From Candidatus Saccharimonadota bacterium (GTDB taxonomy: Bacteria; Patescibacteriota; Saccharimonadia; Saccharimonadales; Saccharimonadaceae): a stretch of DNA of 64,000 nucleotides. Numbering within the stretch: the first letter of the stretch is position 1; the number at the start of each line of letters is the position of its first letter. The DNA lies in contig JAFWIX010000001.1 in NCBI GenBank assembly GCA_017514665.1, positions 124,001-188,000 of the forward strand, written 5' to 3'. Positions 50,971 through 59,330 of the stretch are shown piece after piece. The notes below the pieces were generated by a model. It was not told where the DNA came from. It saw only the letters and a program-made list of their open reading frames with translations, and did not search any database. Position numbers and translations under genes: made by a program.

Positions 50971-52599
50971 ATGAAGAAATTTAAGTTTAAATCGGTTGTG
51001 GCGCTAGCAAATTCCAAGCTTTCCATCAAATCCGCCGCTGTCATTTTAGCCTGCTCCACACTTGTTTCCGCGTTGCTTGGCCTTTTCCGCGACCGTCTTT
51101 TAAATTCTTACTATCTCGATACTTATCCTACCGGCATCGATGCTTACACTGCCGCCTTTACCGTGCCTGATTTCATGTTTTTCATCCTTACATCCGGCGC
51201 ACTTTCTGTGTCATTTATTCCAGTGTTTAACCAACGCCTTGTTGCTGGTAACAAAAAATCCGCTTGGGAACTTTCTACTAGCGTCATCAATTTGATGGCT
51301 CTACTCACCTTGCTTGCTAGTATTTTGATCATGGTTTTTGCTGATCCTTTGGTTCGCTACGTCATTGGTCCAGGCCTTGACGAATCTGGCACCATTCTTG
51401 CTATCAACATGATGCGTGTGATTGCCATCAATCCATTTCTCTTTGCTATCGCTACAGTTATTACTTCTATCCAGCAAGCCGTCGGGCGTTTCGTTTTTTA
51501 CGCGCTTGCTCCAGCATTGTACAATATTGGCATTTTAATTGGCATCACTTGGTTCACCGACGGTATTAATCTTTTCGGTCTCCAAATCTTTGACGGCGGT
51601 ATCATGGGCGTGGCACTTGGTGTTATTCTTGGTGCAATCCTGCAGTTAATCGCTGCACTAATTGGACTATTTGGTTTGAATTTTGATTATGATTTCAAAA
51701 TCTACTGGAAAAATCGTGGCTTTCGTGACGTACTCAAATTATTACCATCTCGCTCTCTAGACCAGGGAATTGATTATATCAATACCATCGTCAACACCAA
51801 CCTTTCTTCGCGCATGGGTGCCGGTGCTTTGCGTTCATTCCAACAGGCTACCGCTTTGCATCAAATGCCAGTTAATCTCATTGGCACTGCTATTTCGACT
51901 GCCTTCTTTCCCAAACTTACCGAAGAACTTGGCGAAGGCAAAGAAGATGCCTACAACCGTACTTTTCGTACAGCTTTACGCACCATCATCTGGATTTCAC
52001 TACCAGTTGCCGTAATTGCTTTCTTTACTCGCGGTTACGTTGTTAACTTTATCAAAAACGGCGGTGATCCGCTCATCGCTTCTGTTCTTGCCACTCTTGT
52101 CTTAGCAATTTTTGCTCGTTCAGTTTTTCAAATTGCTTCACGTGGTTTTTACGCTCATCAAGATACCAAGACCCCATTTATCATCAGTATCGTTGCCATC
52201 GGTTTTTCTATTTTGCTTGCTATCGCTTTCACCATCTTCGGTCTCGGTCCAGAAGGCTTAGGTTGGGCACAGTCCATCGGCGCCATTCTAGAGGTTATCA
52301 TTCTCATTTTCCTTCTCCAGGTTCGTTCACGCGGCAAGCTATTAAATGCTAGTTTTTGGGGTGCTTTTATTCGCATGCTCTTTGCTAGCGCCATTGCTGG
52401 CTGTGTAGCTTACTCCATGACTAAATTCTTCCCGCTCCTTTCGTCCGACGATTCATTCTTTGCCACTTTCCCGAAATTCTTCTTCATTGCTCTCATTAGT
52501 TTCATCGCCTACTTCATTGCCAGCTATTTCTTAAATCTCAAAGAAATCACTCCGTTTATCAAGAAGCTTAAGAAAATCGTTTTTCGCAACCTACAATAA
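50971..52599 (+). CDS. murJ: Lipid II flippase MurJ
   Basis: A 542-residue MOP-superfamily protein with about 14 helices. The N-terminal LVSALLGLFRDRLLNSYYL carries the conserved arginines; the AFTVPDFMFFILTSGALSVS segment and RVFQIASRGFYAHQDTKTP-like SVFQIASRGFYAHQDTKTP match MurJ/MviN. It flips lipid II to the outer face for peptidoglycan synthesis. Length is typical. Next to it lies uppP, which recycles the carrier, so the two form a lipid-carrier module though each has its own promoter. Confidence 0.94.
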   Translation: MKKFKFKSVVALANSKLSIKSAAVILACSTLVSALLGLFRDRLLNSYYLDTYPTGIDAYTAAFTVPDFMFFILTSGALSVSFIPVFNQRLVAGNKKSAWELSTSVINLMALLTLLASILIMVFADPLVRYVIGPGLDESGTILAINMMRVIAINPFLFAIATVITSIQQAVGRFVFYALAPALYNIGILIGITWFTDGINLFGLQIFDGGIMGVALGVILGAILQLIAALIGLFGLNFDYDFKIYWKNRGFRDVLKLLPSRSLDQGIDYINTIVNTNLSSRMGAGALRSFQQATALHQMPVNLIGTAISTAFFPKLTEELGEGKEDAYNRTFRTALRTIIWISLPVAVIAFFTRGYVVNFIKNGGDPLIASVLATLVLAIFARSVFQIASRGFYAHQDTKTPFIISIVAIGFSILLAIAFTIFGLGPEGLGWAQSIGAILEVIILIFLLQVRSRGKLLNASFWGAFIRMLFASAIAGCVAYSMTKFFPLLSSDDSFFATFPKFFFIALISFIAYFIASYFLNLKEITPFIKKLKKIVFRNLQ

Positions 52600-52601
52600 A
52601 A

Positions 52602-52610
52602 TGATATAAT
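52602..52610 (+). promoter_or_regulatory. Extended -10 promoter of uppP
   Basis: TGATATAAT ending exactly six bases before the ATG (gap tagctt). Confidence 0.6.
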
Positions 52611-52616
52611 TAGCTT

Positions 52617-53420
52617 ATGGAAATTTGGCAAGCATTAATACTAGGTCTAACACAGGGAATTACTGAATTTTTGCCAGTTTCGTCTTCTGGCCACCTTGAA
52701 GTTTTGAGAATTATTATGGGTATAGGCGACGAGAATTTTCACTATTTTCTTGAATTTATCAATCTTGGCACCTTGCTCGCCCTACTAGTTTACTTTAGCA
52801 AATACATCATCAAAATTTTCAAAGATATTTTTATCAAACATCATTATCGTCTAGCGCTCAACATTATTATTACTTGTATTCCAGCCGGGCTAGCTGGGCT
52901 CTTGTTGGCTGATTTTATTGAAAACAATGATTTCTTTGGCAATATCATTTCGCTCGCCATTGCCTTAGGCGTTGTCGGTATTATCATGGTCTGGATAGAT
53001 AAATTACCTCACGCTTCCAAGCTTACCAGCGAAGCTCACCTTACCAAACCACGTGCTCTCGCCATCGGTTTGGCTCAAGTTTTTGCGTTAATCCCAGGTG
53101 TTTCACGTCTTGGCTCCACCATTCTTGCCGGGCGCTTTACTGGCATGGACAACAAATCTTCCGCCACCTATTCTTTTCTAGTAGCTATACCATTGATGTG
53201 TGGCGTCTGTCTCAAAATGTTTCTTTCTTCAGAAAATCGCAACTATCTTTTCGATAATCTTGACATGCTACTCTTGTCTAATCTCGTCGCTTTTGCTGTT
53301 GGCATGTTGGCAATCTTTGGCGCTCTCAAATTTCTCAAGCGTGACGGTTCGCTCCAGGCCTTTGGTTGGTATCGCATCGTCTTTGCACTCTCGATTTTAA
53401 TAGTTGTATTAATAATTTAA
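52617..53420 (+). CDS. uppP: Undecaprenyl-diphosphate phosphatase
   Basis: A 267-residue BacA-type phosphatase with seven or eight helices. Signatures: GITEFLPVSSSGHLEVL near the N-terminus and IPGVSRLGSTILAGRF with the catalytic arginine. It turns undecaprenyl diphosphate into the monophosphate used for lipid II and for the surface polymers encoded at 8231-27809. Length is typical. Because the ATG is exactly six bases beyond the -10, the mRNA should start at or beside the AUG. Confidence 0.95.
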   Translation: MEIWQALILGLTQGITEFLPVSSSGHLEVLRIIMGIGDENFHYFLEFINLGTLLALLVYFSKYIIKIFKDIFIKHHYRLALNIIITCIPAGLAGLLLADFIENNDFFGNIISLAIALGVVGIIMVWIDKLPHASKLTSEAHLTKPRALAIGLAQVFALIPGVSRLGSTILAGRFTGMDNKSSATYSFLVAIPLMCGVCLKMFLSSENRNYLFDNLDMLLLSNLVAFAVGMLAIFGALKFLKRDGSLQAFGWYRIVFALSILIVVLII

Positions 53421-53469
53421 CCATGACTTTTATGGCAATATTATTTTATTTTCATCGGAAGCGAAGACT

Positions 53470-54063
53470 GTGAACAAAAAAGCCTTTTTGATTATCTTCC
53501 TTACTTTAATTGTTAGCGGTATTTTGACTTTCGTAATTTTATCCAACACTTATTTCAAAAACACCGAAACTTATACGCTTAATAATTTCGAAATTTCTAG
53601 ACAGCAAGATCGTGCTGGTAAAGTTGAAGTTAGTTTTGAATTAGCCAAAAAACTTAACTATCAAGTTGAGAATCGTAATAGTTATTCTATCAAGCTCAAA
53701 AACCCCGACAACCTTTCTTCTATCGACGTCAAACTACTTGACGACACCAAGCGCGAGATCATAATGGAAGAAGGTGACTTTCAAAGTGAAAGATTCCAAG
53801 ACTACCAATTAATAAATCGCCACGGTTTTGAAGGTTATCAAATTTTTTACCGCACCGATTTGTATACAGAGTTCACAATTACTCTGCTCGTCAATGAATA
53901 TGAATACGACAAGGACGGCGAGGCTCAAACTGCCTACGATGGTGTCATAATTAAAGTCACTCAAAGCCCCAACGATGACAAAAAAATTTTCAATACTGAA
54001 GAATTTGTCAATTCCAAAGATTTTCAACATCTCCTAGATTCCATCAAGGTCACCGCTCCCTAG
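53470..54063 (+). CDS. Membrane-anchored secreted protein, unknown
   Basis: A 197-residue protein with an N-terminal helix (AFLIIFLTLIVSGILTFVIL, about residues 4-24) and a charged outer domain with alternating strands. It starts with GTG; an upstream ATG at 53423 is out of frame and hits a stop. No family recognised. The lack of cysteines and the single anchor suggest a surface or envelope protein. It lies after uppP and before two tRNA genes; no clear promoter is visible. Confidence 0.65.
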   Translation: MNKKAFLIIFLTLIVSGILTFVILSNTYFKNTETYTLNNFEISRQQDRAGKVEVSFELAKKLNYQVENRNSYSIKLKNPDNLSSIDVKLLDDTKREIIMEEGDFQSERFQDYQLINRHGFEGYQIFYRTDLYTEFTITLLVNEYEYDKDGEAQTAYDGVIIKVTQSPNDDKKIFNTEEFVNSKDFQHLLDSIKVTAP

Positions 54064-54080
54064 AGAATAGGCAGTTTTTG

Positions 54081-54089
54081 TGCTATAAT
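54081..54089 (+). promoter_or_regulatory. Extended -10 promoter of the tRNA-Pro pair
   Basis: TGCTATAAT ending ten bases before the tRNA-Pro(CGG) 5' end. Confidence 0.6.
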
Positions 54090-54099
54090 ATGAAGGTGC

Positions 54100-54175
54100 C
54101 TGGGTGTGGCGCAGTTGGTAGCGCGCAGCGTTCGGGACGCTGAGGTCGTCGGTTCAAGTCCGATCACCCAGACCA
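54100..54175 (+). tRNA. tRNA-Pro (anticodon CGG)
   Basis: A 76-base cloverleaf: acceptor CTGGGTG/CACCCAG, anticodon stem CAGCG/CGCTG around TTCGGGA with anticodon CGG, and T arm GTCGGTTCAAGTCCGAT. CCA is encoded. It reads CCG codons. The next tRNA begins 15 bases later. Confidence 0.94.
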
Positions 54176-54189
54176 AAAACTTAACAATT

Positions 54190-54264
54190 CGGGGGTTGGC
54201 GCAGTGGTAGCGCGCACGTCTGGGGGACGTGAGGTCGCCAGTTCGATCCTGGTACCCCCGACCA
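54190..54264 (+). tRNA. tRNA-Pro (anticodon GGG)
   Basis: A 75-base cloverleaf: acceptor CGGGGGT/ACCCCCG, anticodon stem CACGT/ACGTG around CTGGGGG with anticodon GGG, T arm CCAGTTCGATCCTGG. CCA is encoded. With the TGG and CGG tRNAs the window holds a full proline set. Element E4 follows directly. Confidence 0.92.
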
Positions 54265-54265
54265 T

Positions 54266-54361
54266 ACGAGCGAACGAGCGTAAAAAATGAACTTGTTCAT
54301 TTTTTACCGAGTCGCGAGGATGGAAGAGTTTTTGCGAACGGAGTAAGCAAAAAATCTACCA
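54266..54361 (+). ncRNA. Two-hairpin structured element between tRNA-Pro and the ABC exporter (E4)
   Basis: Hairpin A: a perfect 13-base stem 54280-54292 with 54295-54307; an outer stem pairs GCGA (54270-54273) with TCGC (54312-54315). Hairpin B: 54325-54335 with 54347-54357 (ten of eleven pairs), loop GAACGGAGTAA, extended by TGG/CCA across an A-A mismatch. The order and loop match element E3; the stems have changed on both sides. An eight-codon frame (54320-54346, MEEFLRTE) matches that of E3. Confidence 0.5.
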
Positions 54362-54372
54362 GTAAGGAATTT

Positions 54373-56130
54373 ATGTTTCACTTATTAAAATACTTAACAC
54401 CAAAAGATCGTTTTCTCACCCTCCTTTGTATCGCTCTTGTCGCGGTACAGGTTTTTTTCGATTTGCAACTTCCCAGCTACACTCAAGAAATCACCGTTTT
54501 AGTTAGTAGCGAAAACAACGACATCAACCAATATCTCGTTGCCGGTGGCAAAATGCTTGGCTGTACTTTGGGTAGCATTGCCGTTTCTATTGTCGTTGGT
54601 TTTTTTGCCGCAAAAATCGCCGCCAATCTTAGTTTTGGTATTCGCGACCGTGTTTTTAAGAAAATTACCAAATTCAGTCAACGCGAAATCAACAAATTTA
54701 GTACCGCTAGCCTCATTACCAGAACTACCAACGATATCACACAGGTGCAAATGTTTGTTGCTTCAGCTCTTCAAGTTTTTGTTCGCGCTCCCATCATGGC
54801 CGCTTGGGCTATTCAAAAAATTCTTGCTAGCAGCCTAACTTTATCTATGCTAGTGGCGGCAGCAGTGATAATTTTGCTCACCGTAATCATTGTTTTAATG
54901 CTCGTCATGATACCAAAATTCAGAAAAATTCAACGTCAAATCGACGACGTTAACCGCATTGCTCGTGAAAATCTTACAGGCCTCAAAGTCATCCGTGCTT
55001 TTAATGCTGAGACTTACGAAGAAAAAAAATTCTCCAGAAAAAACACCGCTCTGATGTGCACACAATTATTTACCATGCGTGGATTAGCTGTTCTTTTTCC
55101 AGTTATGATTCTTATTGAAAGCACTTTGTCGCTGATGATTTATTGGGTCGGTGCCAAAATAGTTAACGATTTATCAGTTGCCGAACGTGCCGAACTTTTT
55201 GGTAATGTTGTTGCCTTCAATTCCTATGCTATTTATGTAGTGATGTCATTTGTTATGATGATGGTCCTCTTAATTATTTTCCCACGCGCTCAAGTTTCCG
55301 CCAAACGTATTCGTGAAGTGTTAAATGAAGATATCACCATCAAAGAAGGGAATGGTATTGGCGCAGAATCAGAGACTAAGACTAAGGGCGAACTTGAATT
55401 CAAAAACGTTTCCTTCAAATACAACGACGACGAAACTTATTGTATCAAAAATGTTTCTTTTAAAATTGATCAGGGCAAGACTTTAGCTTTTGTTGGCGCC
55501 ACCGGTGCTGGTAAATCTACCATAGCGAATTTAATTACTCGTCTTAGTGAGCCAGATTCTGGTGAAATTCTTTTGGATGGTATTCCTCTCAAAGATTATA
55601 AATTTGAGGAACTCTATCAAAAAATTACTGTCGTACCACAAAAATCCACTCTATTTGCTGGTACCGTCCGTAGTAATATTGCCTTTGGCAAAGCCAAAAC
55701 CACTTTTTCTGACGAAGAAATTAATAAAGCACTCAAAATTGCCGAAGCCAAATCTTTTGTCGACAAACTAGGCGGTCTCAACGCCAAAGTTACTCAGTCT
55801 GGCGCCAATCTTTCTGGCGGCCAAAAGCAGCGTCTTCAAATCGCGCGTGCCGTCATTAGAAAACCCGAAATTTTAGTCTTTGACGATTCGTTCTCGGCGC
55901 TTGATTACAAAACTGATCGCAAATTGCGTGACAATCTCTCGCGCGAGCTCAAAGACACTACTCGCATCATTGTCGCACAGCGCATCAGCACCATCAAAAA
56001 GGCCGATCAGATTATTGTTTTGGATCACGGTCAAGTTGCTGGTGTCGGTACTCATGATGAACTCATGAAAAAATCCTCGCTCTATCACGAAATCGTCCTC
56101 ACGCAACTAAGTCAAGCGGAGTTAGATTGA
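54373..56130 (+). CDS. ABC exporter half, degenerate ATPase site
   Basis: A 585-residue half-transporter: six helices (about 15-310) then an ATPase domain with GATGAGKST, LSGGQKQRLQIARAVI and Walker B LVFDDSFSALD. The catalytic glutamate after Walker B is replaced (DDS instead of DEA), typical of the inactive side of heterodimeric exporters such as BmrCD/LmrCD. I take the ATG at 54373 with AAGGAA upstream; a longer frame would run through the tRNA. The stop overlaps the next ATG (TGATG), so the partners are made together. Export of drugs, lipids or peptides is possible. Confidence 0.92.
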   Translation: MFHLLKYLTPKDRFLTLLCIALVAVQVFFDLQLPSYTQEITVLVSSENNDINQYLVAGGKMLGCTLGSIAVSIVVGFFAAKIAANLSFGIRDRVFKKITKFSQREINKFSTASLITRTTNDITQVQMFVASALQVFVRAPIMAAWAIQKILASSLTLSMLVAAAVIILLTVIIVLMLVMIPKFRKIQRQIDDVNRIARENLTGLKVIRAFNAETYEEKKFSRKNTALMCTQLFTMRGLAVLFPVMILIESTLSLMIYWVGAKIVNDLSVAERAELFGNVVAFNSYAIYVVMSFVMMMVLLIIFPRAQVSAKRIREVLNEDITIKEGNGIGAESETKTKGELEFKNVSFKYNDDETYCIKNVSFKIDQGKTLAFVGATGAGKSTIANLITRLSEPDSGEILLDGIPLKDYKFEELYQKITVVPQKSTLFAGTVRSNIAFGKAKTTFSDEEINKALKIAEAKSFVDKLGGLNAKVTQSGANLSGGQKQRLQIARAVIRKPEILVFDDSFSALDYKTDRKLRDNLSRELKDTTRIIVAQRISTIKKADQIIVLDHGQVAGVGTHDELMKKSSLYHEIVLTQLSQAELD

Positions 56131-57884
56131 TGGAAACTAAGCCCAAAAATCTCAAAAAAGTCATCACCACTCTGCTTGGTTATTGTCGCAAGGAGATGTG
56201 GCCTTTAACAGTTGCGATTCTTTTAGCAATCGCTAGTGCAATTTTGTTAATCATTGGCCCCAGCAAAATTCAGGAAATCACCGACTATATTTTCGCAGGG
56301 CTTTCTAGCAGTATCGATCTTGCCGCCATTGCTCAGGTTGGCGTCACACTTTTAATAATTTTTCTCATTAGTGCGATTTGTGATTTTATTCAACATTATA
56401 TGATGGCAACAATCGCCCAAAAAATTTCCTGGCGTATGCGCCGCGATATTGATCAAAAAATTAACCGTCTACCACTTAAGTATTTCAGTAAAAACTCTTA
56501 TGGCGATGTAATGTCGCGCATTACCAATGACGTTGATAGTGTCGGGCAAGGCTTGTCAGATAATGTCGCCGAAACCGTTGCTGCAGTCACGCAAGTGCTC
56601 GGATGTTTAGTGATGATGATTATTACTGATTTACCTCTCGCTAGCATCACTATTATTACTACAGCTTTTGGGCTGTTTATTATGCTCAAAATTCTCAAAC
56701 GTTCACAAAAATATTTTGCCGCCAGACAAAAAAGTCTAGGTGCGCTCAATGGTTATATCGAAGAAACTTATAGCGGCCATGGCGTAATTCGTGTTTTGCA
56801 TGCCGAAGAAACTTCACATACTAAATTTGTTAAATTCAATCAAGCCGTTCGCACCGCCGATTTCAAATCACAATTTCTTTCTGGGCTTATGCATCCAGTA
56901 ATGCATTTTACTGGTAATCTTGGTTATGTTGCAGTTTGTGTGGTCGGTGCTATTTTGGTTATTAATGGCCACATTACATTTGGTGTCGTCACGGCCTTTT
57001 TAATTTACGTTCGTCTTTTTTCGCAACCTTTGTCGCAAATTGCTCAGGCTGTGGCCGTTTTGCAATCAGTTGCTGCTGCCACCGAACGGGTTTTTGAATT
57101 TCTCGGCGAGGAAGAATTATCAAACGATAGTGACAAACTCGCTTCGCTCGACAAAGTATCTGGTCAAGTAGAATTTAAGAATATTGAATTTGCCTATCCT
57201 GATAATCCCAAAGCCGAAGTCATTCATAATTTTTCTGCCATAGTCAAACCAGGTCAAAAAGTCGCCATTGTCGGCCCCACTGGTGCTGGCAAGACCACAA
57301 TAGTTAATTTATTAATGCGTTTCTTTGAAGCTTCCGACGGCGAGATTTTTATTGACGATGTTAAAATCACCGACCTCAAACGTTCTGCTGTTCACAGTTT
57401 GTTTGGTATGGTTTTGCAAGACACCTGGCTCTTTGAAGGTACCGTGCGCGAAAATCTCAAATTCAATTCGCCAGACATCAGTGATGAAAAAATGATTAAA
57501 GTCTGCAAAGCTTGTGGCATCGACGAACTGATTCGCAATTTGCCTAAAGGTTACGATACCGTCCTTAGTGATCGCACCACATTGAGTGCCGGCGAAAGAC
57601 AACTTTTCACCATCGCACGCGTGATGATTCAAGACCGCCCTATGATTATTCTTGACGAAGCTACTTCCAATGTCGACACCCGCACTGAGCTCAAAATCAA
57701 TAAAGCCATGGATGAGTTAATGGCCGACCGTACCAGTTTTGTGATTGCTCACCGCCTCTCGACCATCAAAAACGCCGACCTGATTTTAGTTTTGAAAGAT
57801 GGCGATATCATCGAACAGGGAACTCACACTCAGCTCCTGAAAAAAGGCGGCTTCTATGCCGACATTTACCAGAGTCAGTTTTAA
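56130..57884 (+). CDS. ABC exporter half, active ATPase site
   Basis: A 584-residue partner of the previous gene: six helices (about 20-310) then GPTGAGKTT, signature LSAGERQLFTIARVM and Walker B MIILDEATSNVDTR with the catalytic glutamate present. The signature LSAGE replaces the usual LSGGQ, as in the active partner of several heterodimeric exporters. The ATG at 56130 is set by TGATG overlap; an in-frame TTG one codon earlier is less likely. A tRNA gene with its own promoter follows. Confidence 0.92.
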   Translation: METKPKNLKKVITTLLGYCRKEMWPLTVAILLAIASAILLIIGPSKIQEITDYIFAGLSSSIDLAAIAQVGVTLLIIFLISAICDFIQHYMMATIAQKISWRMRRDIDQKINRLPLKYFSKNSYGDVMSRITNDVDSVGQGLSDNVAETVAAVTQVLGCLVMMIITDLPLASITIITTAFGLFIMLKILKRSQKYFAARQKSLGALNGYIEETYSGHGVIRVLHAEETSHTKFVKFNQAVRTADFKSQFLSGLMHPVMHFTGNLGYVAVCVVGAILVINGHITFGVVTAFLIYVRLFSQPLSQIAQAVAVLQSVAAATERVFEFLGEEELSNDSDKLASLDKVSGQVEFKNIEFAYPDNPKAEVIHNFSAIVKPGQKVAIVGPTGAGKTTIVNLLMRFFEASDGEIFIDDVKITDLKRSAVHSLFGMVLQDTWLFEGTVRENLKFNSPDISDEKMIKVCKACGIDELIRNLPKGYDTVLSDRTTLSAGERQLFTIARVMIQDRPMIILDEATSNVDTRTELKINKAMDELMADRTSFVIAHRLSTIKNADLILVLKDGDIIEQGTHTQLLKKGGFYADIYQSQF

Positions 57885-57891
57885 CCCATTA

Positions 57892-57900
57892 TGTTATAAT
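57892..57900 (+). promoter_or_regulatory. Extended -10 promoter of the CAT tRNA
   Basis: TGTTATAAT ending eight bases before the tRNA 5' end. Confidence 0.6.
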
Positions 57901-57908
57901 AGAGTAAC

Positions 57909-57984
57909 GGGGGCGTAGCTCAGTGGTTAGAGCAGTCGGCTCATAACCGATTGGTCGCTGGTTCAAGTCCAGCCGCCCCCACCA
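57909..57984 (+). tRNA. tRNA with anticodon CAT (Met elongator or Ile2)
   Basis: A 76-base cloverleaf: acceptor GGGGGCG/CGCCCCC, anticodon stem GTCGG/CCGAT around CTCATAA, T arm GCTGGTTCAAGTCCAGC, CCA encoded. It is not the initiator, since position 1-72 is paired. The variable loop and T arm closely resemble what I recall of bacterial tRNA-Ile2, whose CAT is modified by TilS to read ATA; elongator Met is the other option. Identity is unresolved. Confidence 0.9.
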
Positions 57985-58010
57985 GACGGTTATTGGTTTC
58001 TCAGATGTTT

Positions 58011-59090
58011 TTAGTCACCATCTTCGATTTGTTCTTTTAATGTTGCTATTTCGTCTTGGTCCAGTGTGGCTATAAGATTTCTAACAAATTCTTCTTCAGT
58101 AGAACTTGCTTCTTTTGCGGCTTGCAATTTGCTTTCGTAATTGCCTAGATATTTCGTGATTCGTCCTCCAACTTCTCCCGTTTTAAAGAAAGACTTTGCT
58201 TCTCCGAGAAGGGCATCTCTTTCTTGTTCTATTCGTCCAGAAACAGGATTATCTCGATTTGCCCAAAATTCTTTAACGTTTTCAGAAACTTCTCTGTCAT
58301 CATGTCTATCAGTAGGTTCGCCGTAAATATCTGTTCGAATCAAATAAATCGGTATTTCAAAAAACTCCGCTGCTTTTTTAGCCTCATCACTTATTACATT
58401 CCGTGAATCCCCAAAAACAATTATTGAATCTGGTTTGGTTTTGCCATTAATCTCTACTTCATTCCAGGGGGTTAAGCTATCCATAGTGCCAGTAGATTCT
58501 AACAATTCATCTGGGCTCATCACTTGGTCTTTGTATTGCCCCATTTCACCAATATCTCTTAGTACTCCGTGGTCAGCTGGCGCTGCACTTAAGAAATCAC
58601 CGTCATTTAGGTTGTTGAAGCCAAATATCAGTCCATTTCTGTCAAACAAATTTATTTTTTTATCTGAGATTAACGATGTTGAAATATAGTCTCTAGATGT
58701 ATTGACCCACCTTTCTAAATCAATGCTCTTCGGTTGATCCCCGAGCGATTGTCCTACTGCACCAATAACGGAAACGAGCATTTTAAAGTCTGAACCAACA
58801 AATTCATATCCATCAATTGTTTTACCGTCAACTTCGACAGGGAATTTTATCACGCCTTCTTGATCGGCTTCGTAAGCCCTAGTTAATTCGTTCTGGTATT
58901 GTTTTTCTGCTCCCGATCTAGCTACTTCTCTATTATTATTTTTGATATCCTTATCTGTCTCCAAAGATATAGCTTCTCTCCTAAAATTAGGGAACTCACC
59001 TGGATTTTGCCATGACGTGCCTTCGGGCGGTAATGGCTCGATGTTGTCTGTCTGCCCAGATCGATCAATCGTTCTTTCGTGATTATTCAT
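58011..59090 (-). CDS. Unknown soluble protein, possible ADP-ribosyltransferase-like
   Basis: A 359-residue soluble, acidic protein without signal peptide or helices. The middle has RDYISTSLISDKKINLF (about residues 145-161) and, later, PWNEVEINGK followed by PDSIIVFGDS and FEIPIYLIRTDIYG. An STS motif followed by an ExE (E-V-E) is the order seen in R-S-E ADP-ribosyltransferases, but I cannot confirm the upstream arginine or the fold. The N-terminus is polar and looks disordered; the C-terminus is coiled-coil-like. It flanks the AT-rich islet, with another unknown protein on the other side. It is leaderless-style, nine bases from TATAAT. Confidence 0.6.
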   Translation of the reverse strand: MNNHERTIDRSGQTDNIEPLPPEGTSWQNPGEFPNFRREAISLETDKDIKNNNREVARSGAEKQYQNELTRAYEADQEGVIKFPVEVDGKTIDGYEFVGSDFKMLVSVIGAVGQSLGDQPKSIDLERWVNTSRDYISTSLISDKKINLFDRNGLIFGFNNLNDGDFLSAAPADHGVLRDIGEMGQYKDQVMSPDELLESTGTMDSLTPWNEVEINGKTKPDSIIVFGDSRNVISDEAKKAAEFFEIPIYLIRTDIYGEPTDRHDDREVSENVKEFWANRDNPVSGRIEQERDALLGEAKSFFKTGEVGGRITKYLGNYESKLQAAKEASSTEEEFVRNLIATLDQDEIATLKEQIEDGD

Positions 59091-59099
59091 ATTATCTAT

Positions 59100-59105
59100 A
59101 TTATA
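59100..59105 (-). promoter_or_regulatory. -10 box of the 359-residue protein gene
   Basis: Minus-strand TATAAT, nine bases before the ATG; no TG extension and no Shine-Dalgarno. Confidence 0.45.
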
Positions 59106-59273
59106 TAATATTTTTAGTTTCTCTTGCAGACTTTCTCTGTATATTGTTAAAACCTGGTAAATTAAGCCCCACCAAAACGTATATAATTCAGCATTTTCGC
59201 CGATTTTTTAGTAGTAAATTTCTGTTAAATACCTCGTAAGTCCTAGAGTGCTATTTTGTACCAATTTTACACA

Positions 59274-59299
59274 AAAAATGCGCCCAAAAGCGCATTTTT
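59274..59299. terminator. Bidirectional terminator at the islet edge
   Basis: AAAAATGCGC and GCGCATTTTT form a perfect ten-base stem with a six-base loop and A/T flanks on both sides. It marks the left edge of the foreign AT-rich stretch. The 240 bases between the 359-residue gene and this hairpin hold no other recognisable feature. Confidence 0.7.
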
Positions 59300-59330
59300 A
59301 CCCTGATAGAATCGTCTGTTAATACCCTAA

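Noticed and set aside
54229-54372. Extension of the first ABC exporter gene upstream
   Set aside because: That frame passes through tRNA-Pro(GGG) and element E4; the ATG at 54373 has a Shine-Dalgarno and begins the protein family match.
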